From: Pseudomonadota bacterium
GTDB lineage: Bacteria > Pseudomonadota > Gammaproteobacteria > Steroidobacterales > Steroidobacteraceae
Assembly: GCA_003242685.1 (NCBI GenBank)
Contig: QGVD01000002.1
Span: 59,030 to 123,029 of the forward strand
Reading direction: 5' to 3'
Length of the DNA stretch: 64,000 nucleotides
The translations under genes and the position numbers were made by a program. The notes below the pieces were generated by a model. That model did not search any database and was not told the origin of the DNA. It saw only the letters and a list, made by a program, of their open reading frames with translations. Positions 51,150-59,615 of the stretch are shown here, in pieces (position 1 is the stretch's first letter; the number at the start of each line of letters is the position of its first letter).

Positions 51150-52403
51150 TCAGATCGTGCCGTTTGACTTGAGCTCCGCGATTCTTTCCGCGCTGTATCC
51201 GAGGATGCGTCCGTACACTTCCTCGTTGTGCTCGCCGATCGTGAGCGGCAGCCGCTCCTCGAAACGGCAGGGCGTGCCCGAGAAGAGAATGGGAATGCCT
51301 GCCGTGCGGAGCTGCGGATCGACCTCGTATTTCGGATGCCGGATGGATTGCACTTCGCCTCTCTCCAGCACCCGCGGATCGTTCATGGCTTCCTCCGGCG
51401 ATCTCACCGGAGCTGCGGGAATGCCGTGCGCGCTCAATGCCTCGACGACTTCCGCGGTGGTGCGGCTCCGGCACCACTCTCCGACGATCGCATCGAGCGA
51501 CTTCGAATTGGCCACGCGCGCGTCCCGCGTCGCGTAGCGCGGGTCGCCCGCGAGATCCTCTCTGCCCATCGCCCGGAACAACGCGGCAGTCAGCGAATCG
51601 AGCACGGCGACGAGGGCGACATAGCCGTCGGCGCACCGGTAGACGCCGAACGGGGTGAGCCGCGGCACCGTGAGCCCCGTTCTGGCAGGAACTCCGGCCA
51701 GGGACATGGCGTGCCAGTTCTCCATCGCCACGATGGACGTGAGCGCACCGAGCATCGAAACGTCGACGTGTGCGCCTTTACCTGTCGCGCCGCGCCGGTG
51801 CAGCGCTGCCAGGATGCCGATCACTGCGAACACCGGTGCGACGAGATCGGCGACCGGAATGCCCAACCGGACCGGAGGCGAGCCTTCCTCGCCGCTCGTC
51901 AGCATTGCACCGCTCAGCGCCTGGATGATGACGTCCATGGCCTTGCTGCCCTCGCTGACGCCGGCGCCGAAGCCGCTCAGCGAGCAGTACACGATGCGGG
52001 GATTGACGCGCCGCGCGCTCTCGTAACCGACGCCGAGGCGGTCCGCCGTTCCCGCGGAGAAGTTCTCCACCACGACGTCGCTGACCCTGACCAGATCCTT
52101 GAAGACGGCGCGCGCCTCCGGAGATTTGAGGTTGAGCGATACGCCGTACTTGCCCCGCGCCCTGCTGAGATGCGAGACCGATACGTCGTCCTCGTGGCGC
52201 TTCTCCGCCACCACGCCGTCACGGCCCACATAAGGACTGTTGTGCCGCGCAAGATCGCCGTGCTGCGGATCCTCGACCTTGATCACCTCGGCGCCTAGGC
52301 CGGAAAGGAGCAGCGTCGCATACGGCCCCGCGAGCGCACGGGTGAGATCTACGACTCGTACGCCCTGGAGCGGCGCGGCGGACGGGGTGGCCTGCTCACT
52401 CAT
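51150..52403 (-). CDS. Class III CoA-transferase (CaiB/BaiF family)
   Basis: 417 residues. CaiB family fold: LTRALAGPYATLLLSGLGAEVIKVEDPQHGD at the start, KSPEARAVFKDLVRVSDVVVENFSAGTADRLGVGYE, and catalytic Asp157 in AMDVIIQALSG. Later DVSMLGALTSIVAMENW, GYVALVAVLDSL and the C-terminal GEHNEEVYGRILGY. The enzyme moves CoA between acyl groups; substrates here are unknown. Divergent from a TetR gene across 114 bases holding a palindromic operator, so repression by that TetR is likely. Possibly activates the acid derived from the P450-linked substrate. Confidence 0.93.
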   Translation of the reverse strand: MSEQATPSAAPLQGVRVVDLTRALAGPYATLLLSGLGAEVIKVEDPQHGDLARHNSPYVGRDGVVAEKRHEDDVSVSHLSRARGKYGVSLNLKSPEARAVFKDLVRVSDVVVENFSAGTADRLGVGYESARRVNPRIVYCSLSGFGAGVSEGSKAMDVIIQALSGAMLTSGEEGSPPVRLGIPVADLVAPVFAVIGILAALHRRGATGKGAHVDVSMLGALTSIVAMENWHAMSLAGVPARTGLTVPRLTPFGVYRCADGYVALVAVLDSLTAALFRAMGREDLAGDPRYATRDARVANSKSLDAIVGEWCRSRTTAEVVEALSAHGIPAAPVRSPEEAMNDPRVLERGEVQSIRHPKYEVDPQLRTAGIPILFSGTPCRFEERLPLTIGEHNEEVYGRILGYSAERIAELKSNGTI

Positions 52404-52412
52404 GTACGCCTG

Positions 52413-52432
52413 ATTTAAGCAGTTGCTTTAAT
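52413..52432 (-). promoter_or_regulatory. Operator-like site A (TetR candidate, palindrome)
   Basis: Reads ATTAAAGCAACTGCTTAAAT on the minus strand. The core TTTAAGCA-GT-TGCTTTAA (52414-52431) is an inverted repeat with 7 of 8 arms equal. It lies between the divergent CoA-transferase and TetR genes. Confidence 0.68.
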
Positions 52433-52517
52433 TCCAGGCAAGCAGCCGGCGACTGCTGGAGAAAGAACGGGGTGTCCATTACGCTTGCCACCCCCCTGAA
52501 GGTACGGACCGGAAAGA

Positions 52518-53159
52518 ATGCACAAGAAGACCGCCGGACGCGGCACCCGCGAGCGCATCCTCGTCCATGCAGCCAGGCATTTCGCCCAGAAGGGCTACAA
52601 CGCCACCTCGCTCCGCGAAATCACGCGCGACGCGCGCGCGAACTCGGCTTCGCTCCACTACCACTTCGGATCGAAGGCGGAGCTCTACCGCGAAGTCATG
52701 GATCCCCTGCGCAGGCGCCTCAGCGAGGAACGGCACCAGGCCCTGCAGGCCATCAGCCCGAAGCTCACCGGCGCCAGGCGCGTCAAGGCCATCGTTCGAG
52801 CCTACGTAGGTCCGCACATCCGGCTCTGCAGCGAGCCGGAGGCGGAGAACTACCTCCACATCGTCGCGCGCGCGACGTCCGAGTCGCACTACCCGCCGGA
52901 GATCCAGATTCCCGCGGAGATCAACACGCTGCGCGGCCACTTCGTCCAGGCACTGTGCGATGCCCTTCCGGGCACGCCGCGCGATCTCGTGATCCGCGCG
53001 TTCAGCTGCACCGTGGACCTGATGGCGCTCGCTCCGGTTGACACGTGCTACCAGGCGCTCACGGGCCGCAGCCCGTGGCCGAAGGATCCCGACGCGCTCA
53101 TCGACCTGGTGGTCGACTTCTGCACGGCCGGGATCCTCGCCGTCTGCAAGCGCTCCTGA
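52518..53159 (+). CDS. TetR-family transcriptional regulator
   Basis: 213 residues. N-terminal helix-turn-helix at about 10-56: RERILVHAARHFAQKGYNATSLREITRDARANSASLHYHFGSKAELYREVM (residues 11-61), as expected of TetR. The C-terminal ligand domain (60-213) resembles the CerR-type/DUF1956 family (PHIRLCSEPEAENYLHIVARATSE, DVLMAL region). A ligand-binding repressor, probably responding to a hydrophobic compound or acyl-CoA. Convergent with a TonB receptor gene: the two stop codons are adjacent (53157-53159 and 53160-53162). The operator between it and the CoA-transferase is also found at two other loci. Confidence 0.9.
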   Translation: MHKKTAGRGTRERILVHAARHFAQKGYNATSLREITRDARANSASLHYHFGSKAELYREVMDPLRRRLSEERHQALQAISPKLTGARRVKAIVRAYVGPHIRLCSEPEAENYLHIVARATSESHYPPEIQIPAEINTLRGHFVQALCDALPGTPRDLVIRAFSCTVDLMALAPVDTCYQALTGRSPWPKDPDALIDLVVDFCTAGILAVCKRS

Positions 53160-55550
53160 TCAGAAGTTGACCCGCACGCCCGCGTACCACTGCCGCGGCG
53201 GCTTGTAGGTCACCATCTGACTGTTGTTCGGCACGGAGTGCACGCCGTTGGCGACCACCGGCTCGTTGGTCAGGTTCGAGCCGGCCAGGAACACTTCCCA
53301 CGCGCCGCTCACCGGCCGGTACGCGAGGCGCGCGTCCACCCAGTCGTACGCGCTCTGCGCCACCGCCTCGGTGTTGTCCGCGTCGATGTAGTACTTGTCG
53401 CTGTACTTGTAGTCGACGCGCAGATCGATCGCTCCCGAAGCGCCGAGATCGAACGTATAGCCGGCCGACACGTTGGCAGTCAGCTCCGGCGCGAAGGGCA
53501 GCTTGCAGCCCATGCCGCAGGCGAGCTGCACACCTTCGCGCAGCTCCGTGAACTCGAAGTCCTGGTAGCCAATCGCCGCACCCAGCCGCAGGTTGCTGAG
53601 CGGCAGGTACGTGAGCTCCAGCTCGAAGCCCTTCGACTCGCCGCTGCCCGCGTTCTCCTCGAGACGCACGCCGCCGAGCTCGGCCGAGAGGCGCGTGATC
53701 TGAATGTCCGTGTACTCGGTGTAGAACACCGCTGCGTTCGCGCGCAGACGCCGATTGAGCCATTCGCTCTTGATGCCGGCCTCGATGGTCTCGAGCTCCT
53801 CCTCGTCGAAGGACTGCAGAGCCGTCGCCGTGCTGGGCCGGCCGTTGTAGCCGCCCGCCTTGAAGCCGGTCGACCCCTGCACGTAGAGCATCACGTCGTC
53901 CGTCGGCTTGAACTCCACACCCAGTTTGGGCGTGAAGATGTCCCACTTGTCCGGCGGCACAGGCGTCAGGTTGTAGGTATCGAAGCTGACGATGTTCCGC
54001 AGGGGACGGATCTCGAAGTAGTTGAACTCCTTCTCTTCGCGGCTGAAGCGCACACCGGCCGTGGCGCTCCAGCGATCCGTGAACGAGTACACGCCGTGCA
54101 GGAACACCGCGTAGCTCTTGTTCTCCATCAGACGCTCGCCCGTGCGGGAGTTGTCGAGGCGCGCGTTGTTGGGATTGCCGGGACCGCCGAGGAGACACGG
54201 GGCGGGGCAGCCCGGAATCGGCACCGGCGGAACCAGCGAGTTCGGCTCGGCCGCTTCGAGCGCCTCGAAGAGGCCTGCCTGCTGGCGGGATCTCTGCACG
54301 TCGCGTGCGGTCTCCTCGAAGTACCAGAGGCCCGCGACCCAGTTCAGCCGGTCGTTGAACGAGGAGCCCAGGAGCTGGAACTCCTGGCTGAACTGGTGCT
54401 GCGCGATGTCCACACCACCGGTCGCGACGATGTCGGCGGGCGTCGCGTCGCCGTCGCCCTTGGTCTCGACGCGCAGATCGCGGTAGCCGGTGATCGAGCG
54501 GAACTCGAGCGCTCCCACGTTCCAGGTCAGATTCAGCGACGTGCCCCAGATGTCGGCGTTGTTGTAGCCGGGCCAGTTCGCGTACGTCGTCCACGGCTTC
54601 GGCGCGATCCACTGCGCGCCGTACGTCGGCAGACCGTTCGGGATGGCGTAGAACTCGTTGTACGCGGCGATGTTCGGGCTCGGGTTGCCGGGCATGCCGA
54701 CCATCTGGTACTCGACCGCGTCCTGCCGCTCGCGCGTGAGGTCGAAGGACAGAAGGGCCTCGAAATTGTCATTGGGCACCCAGAGGAACGACGCGCGGCC
54801 ACTCTGACGGTCGGTGCTGTTGCCGGCACTGCGCGCTCTGTCGGTTCCGAACTGGTTCGGATCGTTGCCGTCGTACAGCCGCCGGTAGTAGCCGTCCTGC
54901 TGGCGCGACATCGCCGAAATGCGCGCCGCAAGCCTGCCTTCGACGATGGGTACGTTGAGGGAGGCGTTGACGTCCTGCCGGTCGTAGCTGCCGAGCGTGA
55001 ACTGGGCGACGCCGTCGAAGTTGTTCACGTTGGGCTTCTTCGTCGTCACGACCACCGCGCCGCCGATCGTGTTCTTGCCGAAGAGGGTGCCCTGCGGGCC
55101 GCGCAGAACCTCGATGCGCTCCACGTCGAGGAGCTCCAGCACCGAGCCGGGCGCGCGGGCGAGGTACACGCCGTCCACGTAGATTCCGACGCCGGGATCC
55201 TTGGTGATGATGAAGTCGGGCTGACCGACGCCGCGAATGAAGACCTGCGCGAAGTTGCCGCCGCCCGAGCCGTTTCCGGCGTAGGAGAACTCCATGTTGG
55301 GCGTGACGTTGGTGATGTTGCGCAGCTCGACGGCTCCGATCTCGTGGAGTGTCTCCGCGCTCAGGGCCGTGACGGAAACCGGCGTCTCCTGCAGGTTCTC
55401 GTCCGCGCGGCGCGCCGTCGTGATCACGACCTCGAGCATGGGCTGAGACTGGGCCGATGTGTCCGCGCGGGTATCGCTTTCGGCCGCCTGAAGGGGCGGC
55501 ACGAGTGCCGCAACGCAAAGGAGCCCGAAACTGGTGTGTGGACGCCGCAT
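53160..55550 (-). CDS. TonB-dependent outer membrane receptor (TetR-linked)
   Basis: 796 residues from ATG 55550. Signal peptide about 1-22 (LLCVAALVPPLQAAE). TonB-box region MLEVVITTARRADE, plug with VLRGPQGTLFGKNTIGGAVVVTTKKP, a 22-strand barrel and C-terminal WYAGVRVNF with Phe. The plug motif and length are typical of receptors for ferric chelates or hydrophobic compounds in sphingomonad-like degraders. The promoter has a TTGACA -35 with an operator-like site downstream. The ATG is 360 bases downstream of the GntR gene end. Confidence 0.94.
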   Translation of the reverse strand: MRRPHTSFGLLCVAALVPPLQAAESDTRADTSAQSQPMLEVVITTARRADENLQETPVSVTALSAETLHEIGAVELRNITNVTPNMEFSYAGNGSGGGNFAQVFIRGVGQPDFIITKDPGVGIYVDGVYLARAPGSVLELLDVERIEVLRGPQGTLFGKNTIGGAVVVTTKKPNVNNFDGVAQFTLGSYDRQDVNASLNVPIVEGRLAARISAMSRQQDGYYRRLYDGNDPNQFGTDRARSAGNSTDRQSGRASFLWVPNDNFEALLSFDLTRERQDAVEYQMVGMPGNPSPNIAAYNEFYAIPNGLPTYGAQWIAPKPWTTYANWPGYNNADIWGTSLNLTWNVGALEFRSITGYRDLRVETKGDGDATPADIVATGGVDIAQHQFSQEFQLLGSSFNDRLNWVAGLWYFEETARDVQRSRQQAGLFEALEAAEPNSLVPPVPIPGCPAPCLLGGPGNPNNARLDNSRTGERLMENKSYAVFLHGVYSFTDRWSATAGVRFSREEKEFNYFEIRPLRNIVSFDTYNLTPVPPDKWDIFTPKLGVEFKPTDDVMLYVQGSTGFKAGGYNGRPSTATALQSFDEEELETIEAGIKSEWLNRRLRANAAVFYTEYTDIQITRLSAELGGVRLEENAGSGESKGFELELTYLPLSNLRLGAAIGYQDFEFTELREGVQLACGMGCKLPFAPELTANVSAGYTFDLGASGAIDLRVDYKYSDKYYIDADNTEAVAQSAYDWVDARLAYRPVSGAWEVFLAGSNLTNEPVVANGVHSVPNNSQMVTYKPPRQWYAGVRVNF

Positions 55551-55753
55551 CACTTCAATCCCCCGGTTGAACTGATCCGCGAAAACTGCGCACGCAGCTG
55601 CGCGCGCTCCGTAGTCGTCGTCGGCCCCTCGCCTTCCTGAAGTCAGGCTCACCCCCTTCGGCAGCGGCCCGAGCGTGAATCGCGAAACGGCGCCGGACTC
55701 TGCTCAGCCGAAGCGGCCCGCATGCCGTCCCTGTATGCGCGTCCCCGACCGGA

Positions 55754-55773
55754 ATTTCATCACCTGCTTTAAT
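55754..55773 (-). promoter_or_regulatory. Operator-like site C (shared 20-bp sequence)
   Basis: Reads ATTAAAGCAGGTGATGAAAT on the minus strand; 16 of 20 bases equal site A. It lies a few bases downstream of the proposed TTGACA-N17-TTACCT promoter of the TonB receptor gene, where a repressor would block transcription. Confidence 0.55.
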
Positions 55774-55777
55774 CAGA

Positions 55778-55806
55778 AGGTAAGTCAGGCGCTCCGACCG
55801 TGTCAA
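55778..55806 (-). promoter_or_regulatory. Proposed promoter of the TonB receptor gene
   Basis: On the minus strand, TTGACA at 55806-55801 (perfect -35), 17-base spacer, then TTACCT at 55783-55778 as a weak -10. Predicted start then overlaps operator-like site C. Transcript leader would be about 220 bases. Confidence 0.5.
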
Positions 55807-55841
55807 TTGTCACCATCAGCGTCGTCAGGATTGTTGACAAT
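55801..55841. promoter_or_regulatory. Two palindromic motifs upstream of the TonB receptor
   Basis: TGTCAATTGTCA at 55801-55812 (imperfect palindrome, 10 of 12) and ATTGTTGACAAT at 55830-55841 (5-bp arms). Centres are 29 bases apart, close to three helical turns. GntR-type regulators often bind TNGT-N-ACNA-like sites such as TTGTTGACAA. They overlap or precede the -35 of the TonB gene. Confidence 0.45.
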
Positions 55842-55909
55842 TCCATCTGAGCTTACCTAGGCTGCCGCGGCGCGGTGTGCCGCGGACGGGAAGAAGGCGC
55901 GGACGCCTG

Positions 55910-56602
55910 CTACTCGAAGGCGTCCTTGAGGCGCGAGATCGCCCCGAGTCCCTCGGCGATGTGCTCGCGCATGAAGCGCTCGGCGGCCTTGGGTCTGCCC
56001 TTCAGAATCGCCTCGGTCACGCGACGGTGGCCGGCGTTCGCCTGATCGATGCGCTTGGCGTTGTAGAAGCCCGTGAACAGCAGGCGGTAGATGGGAATGC
56101 GCAGACGCTCGACGAATGTCCGCACGTACTCGTTGCCCGATCCCTCGATGATCAGGCGGTGCCACTCGTCGTTGAGCCGCGCGAATCGCTCGTGGTCTCC
56201 CGTGTGCTCCAGGGAATTGAGCTCTTCCTGCAGCCGTGCGAGGCGGCGCTTGAGCTCCGGTGCATCGGCGGCCGCGAAGTCGGCGGCCGCGAGCCCTTCG
56301 AGCACCATGCGGGCGCGGTACATCTGCCGCACCTCGTCGCGCGTGAAGTACTTGACCGATGCGCCGCGGAATTCCTCGATGGTGACGAGCCCTTCGGTCT
56401 CGAGGCGCTTGAGGGCCTCGCGCACGCGGCTGCGGCTGGCGTGCAGCTCGCGCATGATGTCCGCCTCGACGAGACGCTGCCCGGGAACGAAGCGACCCCG
56501 GCGGATGCGCTCCCGGATCCATTCGACGACCACGCCGACGGGGACGGTTTCCGTGCGTGCGGCGCCACGCTTCTTCGATCTGCTGGCTGTTCTCATCTGC
56601 AT
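55910..56602 (-). CDS. GntR-family regulator (FCD/FadR type)
   Basis: 230 residues from ATG 56602 (GAGGC four bases upstream); another ATG follows at 56596. N-terminal GntR winged helix: VVEWIRERIRRGRFVPGQRLVEADIMRELHASRSRVREALKRLETEGLVTIEEFRGASV (positions 24-82), then an all-helical FCD ligand domain with RMVLEGLAAADFAA, HERFARLNDEWHRLIIEGSGNEYV and a His in MREHIAEGL that would bind a metal ion. Such regulators repress transport or acid-degradation operons until a carboxylate ligand binds. It is divergent from the CapA/TRAP/dehydratase operon across 120 bases, and so is the candidate regulator of that operon. Confidence 0.9.
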   Translation of the reverse strand: MQMRTASRSKKRGAARTETVPVGVVVEWIRERIRRGRFVPGQRLVEADIMRELHASRSRVREALKRLETEGLVTIEEFRGASVKYFTRDEVRQMYRARMVLEGLAAADFAAADAPELKRRLARLQEELNSLEHTGDHERFARLNDEWHRLIIEGSGNEYVRTFVERLRIPIYRLLFTGFYNAKRIDQANAGHRRVTEAILKGRPKAAERFMREHIAEGLGAISRLKDAFE

Positions 56603-56722
56603 GGAGCCTCGCGACGCGCTTCCACGACCCGCGGCCGGATTGCGGACAATATGATGCAGGATCGCGTCGACGATCAACGCTCGCCGTCCGGAACGCCTGC
56701 CGTCGGAACCGAACGCGACGCA

Positions 56723-57843
56723 ATGTCTGATGCGCAGACGCCGGCGCTCGAGCTCGCCTTCGCAGGCGATCTCGTGCTCGACGAGCCGGATCCCGATCAC
56801 TGGTTGAGCGGCATCGCGCCTGCGTTGCACCGTGTCGATCTCGCCATCGGCCATCTCGAGGTGCCGCACACGTCCCGGGGCGTCGAGCGCGAAGGCGACG
56901 TTCCCGCTCCCGGCGCCGATCCGGCGCACGTGGCCGCGCTTGCCCGCGCGGGATTCAAGGCGGTCTCGCTCGCGGGCAACCACATCGCCGACTGCGGAGC
57001 GCCGGGCATCGAGGACACCATTCAGGCGCTCGATGCGGCGTCCATTCACCACGCAGGAGCCGGCCCGAATATCGCAGCCGCGCGCGAGCCGGCGATCATT
57101 CCGGTATTGAATCGCCGCATCGCGCTGCTGAGCTACAACTGCGTGGGCCCCGAGCTCTCCTGGGCAACGGATGAGCGGGCGGCCTCGCATACGGGCGCGG
57201 AGAGAACCGGGAACGGCCGGCCATCACTCCGGCGGCGCCGCTTGAGCGCATCGATCCCGCGTCTCTCGAGCAGATGGCGGGCGACATCGCCAGCGCACGC
57301 ACCCGCGCGGACGTCGTCATCGTTGCGCTCCACAAGGGCATCGTGCACACGCGTGCCCGGCTCGCACCGTACGAGCGCCCGCTCGCCCATGCTGCGATCG
57401 ATGCAGGGTGCGACATCGTGATCGGGCATCATGCGCACATCGCACGCGGGATCGAGATCTACAGAGGCAAGCCGATCTTTCACGGCCTCGGCAATGGATG
57501 CGTCGTGACGCGCGCCCTGTCGCCTGACCAGTCTCATCCTGCCCGCGCGGAATGGGCGCGCAGGAGGCGCGAGCTCTTCGGTTTCGAGCCCGATCCCGCG
57601 TACTTCCTCGCACCCTTTCACCCGGAAGCGGTGCATGGAATGCTGGGCTGCGTCAGACTGGAAAGTGACGGAACGATGCGCGTGGGTTTCGTGCCCGTTT
57701 TCATCGAGCCGCCGGGACGGCCCGTCCTCGCGTCGGGCGAAACGGCGAGGCGCGTCGTCGAATACATTCGAACCATCACCGTCGAGGCGGGGCTGCCTGC
57801 TCTCGACATCGAGATTGCGAGCGAGGGTGTATGGCTGAACTGA
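56723..57843 (+). pseudogene. CapA-like metallophosphatase, interrupted by a frameshift
   Basis: N-terminal part (from ATG 56723 in one frame) has the PGA_cap/CapA motifs: AGDLVLDEPDPDHW, AIGHLEVPHTSRG and VSLAGNHIADCGAPGI, running to ATDERA at about 57180. From there the match continues in the next frame as GLAYGRGENRERPAITPAAP, then DVVIVALHKGIVHT, CDIVIGHHAHIARGIEIYRGKPIFHGLGNG and further to the stop at 57843. A one-base loss in the G/C run near 57176-57184 (one G missing from GGGCGGCC) explains the jump. Whether it is real or a sequencing error cannot be told. CapA-type proteins are calcineurin-like phosphatase-fold enzymes of mostly unknown substrate. Its end overlaps the TRAP small subunit by 13 bases, so it belongs to the operon. 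Confidence 0.8.
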
Positions 57844-58322
57844 CCCGAAGACGCGAATCGCGCGAGCGGAGCGCCGTGTCGCGAGGTCCCGTCTTCTACA
57901 TCGGCGGCGGCGCACTCCTTGCGGCCATGGGCATCGAGGCGCTTTCCGTGCTGGGCCGTCACATCGGCGTGCCGCTGCTCGGTGCGCTCGAGATCATCCA
58001 GGCGGTGATCCTGCTCGCGGCCACCTCGGCGATGCTGTGCGCCACCCTTGCCGGTGCGCACGCGACCGTCACCTTCCTCACCGATCGGCTGAGCGAAAGG
58101 CCGAAGCGCGCCCTGAAGCTCTTCTCTCACGTGCTCTCGGCACTGTTCTTCGCCGGGCTCACCGTCGGCGCGCTGTGGCTCGCGATCGAGTACTGGGACG
58201 CGCACGAGGTGAGCGAATTGCTCCACATTCCGTTCAAGCCGCTCCGGGTCGTCACCTTCCTCGTCACGGCTGCCATTGCCGTCGTGTTCCTGCGCGATCT
58301 CGTCCGTGAGGCTCGCCGATGA
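57831..58322 (+). CDS. TRAP transporter small permease (DctQ type)
   Basis: 163 residues with four membrane helices (about 20-42, 50-72, 98-118, 133-153), the architecture of TRAP small subunits. ATG 57831 lies inside the last 13 bases of the CapA frame, and its stop overlaps the large subunit start (ATGA), so translation is coupled. It pairs with the large permease 58319-59611; the solute-binding DctP partner was not found within the window. TRAP transporters import carboxylates using sodium or proton gradients. Confidence 0.85.
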   Translation: MAELTRRRESRERSAVSRGPVFYIGGGALLAAMGIEALSVLGRHIGVPLLGALEIIQAVILLAATSAMLCATLAGAHATVTFLTDRLSERPKRALKLFSHVLSALFFAGLTVGALWLAIEYWDAHEVSELLHIPFKPLRVVTFLVTAAIAVVFLRDLVREARR

Positions 58323-59611
58323 GCGGCACGATCTGCGTCATTGCGCTGCTCGTGCTGCTCACGCTCGGCGTGCCGATCGGCGTCGCCATGGGCATGGTGG
58401 GCATGGTCGGGCTGATACTGCTCGTCGGCTTCGAGCCGGCCGTGATCAAGTCCGGCGTGGTGCTGTTCGAAACCGTGTCCCGGTACGAGCTCGGAGTCCT
58501 GCCGCTCTTTCTGCTGATGGCGCACCTCTGTTTCGCCGCCGGCGCGAGCCGCGACTTCTTCGATGCCGCTGCGCGCATCATCGGCCACCGCCGCGGGGGA
58601 CTGGCGCTGGCCTCCATCGGCGGCTGTGCCGGATTCGGTGCCATCAGCGGCTCGAGCCTCGCGACCGCGGCCACCATCGGCCTCATCGCCCTGCCCGAGA
58701 TGCGCAAGCGCGGCTACTCCGATGCGCTCGCGACCGGCTCGATCGCGGCAGGCGGCACACTCGGCTCGATCATTCCGCCGTCCGGCGCGCTGATCGTGTT
58801 CGGCATCCTGGCCGAGCAGTCGATCGGGACGCTGTTCACCGCGGCCATCGTGCCCGGCATCACGCAGGCCCTCTTCTACATGATCACCATCATGATCCTC
58901 TGCCGCTGGCGTCCCTCGATCGGCCCGGCGACGGAGAAGGCCTCGTGGGCGGAGCGGCGCGCTGCGCTGCTGCGGATCTCGGACATCGGGGGACTGATCG
59001 TGCTCGTCATCGGCGGCATCGCGCTCGGCTGGTTCACGCCGACCGAAGCCGCATCGCTCGGCGCCGTGGGCTCGCTCCTGCTGTGTGTCCTGCGCCGCAA
59101 GCTGACGGCACAGGCATTGCGCACGGCGCTCGCGGAAACCCTGCGCACCGCCGGCATGATCTATGTCGTGATCATCGGCGCGCTGCTCTTCTCCGTGTTC
59201 ATGAGCTTCACGGGGCTCGCCGAGCAGGTGTCCTCCTTCATGAACGGGCTCGAAGGCGGCCGCATCATGGCCATCATCGCCATGACGCTGATGCTGCTCC
59301 TGCTCGGATCGGTGCTCGACGGTCTGGCGCTGATGCTGCTGACCACGCCGATTCTCCTGCCGATCGTCATCGACCTCGGGCTCTCGCCGATCTGGTTCGG
59401 CGTGTACCTCGTGCGCACGATGGAGATCGGTTTCATTCATCCGCCGGTCGGCATCAATCTGTACGTGATCCAGAGCATCGCTCCGGACGTGACGCTCTCA
59501 CGCATGTTCAAGGGCGTCCTGCCGTTTCTCGCCGCGGATTTCCTGCACCTCGCGCTGCTGATCGCGGTGCCGGGCCTCGCGCTTGCGTTGCCCGAGTGGC
59601 TCGGGAGTTGA
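58319..59611 (+). CDS. TRAP transporter large permease (DctM type)
   Basis: 430 residues with about 12 hydrophobic segments. DctM family (PF06808) marks: PLFLLMAHLCFAAGASRDFFDAA (start of motif about residue 62), GCAGFGAISGSSLATAATIGLIALPEMRKRGYSDALATGSIAAGGTLGSIIPPSG (about 100-154) and EIGFIHPPVGINLYVIQSIA near the end. The family's typical IPPS motif is present. Next gene is the dehydratase subunit four bases after its stop. Substrate likely an organic acid processed by the following enzymes. Confidence 0.93.
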   Translation: MSGTICVIALLVLLTLGVPIGVAMGMVGMVGLILLVGFEPAVIKSGVVLFETVSRYELGVLPLFLLMAHLCFAAGASRDFFDAAARIIGHRRGGLALASIGGCAGFGAISGSSLATAATIGLIALPEMRKRGYSDALATGSIAAGGTLGSIIPPSGALIVFGILAEQSIGTLFTAAIVPGITQALFYMITIMILCRWRPSIGPATEKASWAERRAALLRISDIGGLIVLVIGGIALGWFTPTEAASLGAVGSLLLCVLRRKLTAQALRTALAETLRTAGMIYVVIIGALLFSVFMSFTGLAEQVSSFMNGLEGGRIMAIIAMTLMLLLLGSVLDGLALMLLTTPILLPIVIDLGLSPIWFGVYLVRTMEIGFIHPPVGINLYVIQSIAPDVTLSRMFKGVLPFLAADFLHLALLIAVPGLALALPEWLGS

Positions 59612-59615
59612 CACG

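Larger units (their letters stand above)
55551..55909. other. Intergenic and regulatory region upstream of the TonB receptor
   Basis: 359 bases between the GntR gene end and the TonB receptor start, on the same strand. It holds operator-like site C, a proposed promoter and two palindromic motifs (listed separately). The rest, 55551-55750, shows no gene or clear structure. Confidence 0.6.

Noticed and set aside
53238..55640. A plus-strand open frame of 800 codons
   Set aside because: Antisense to the TonB receptor; Arg/His/Val-rich shadow sequence.
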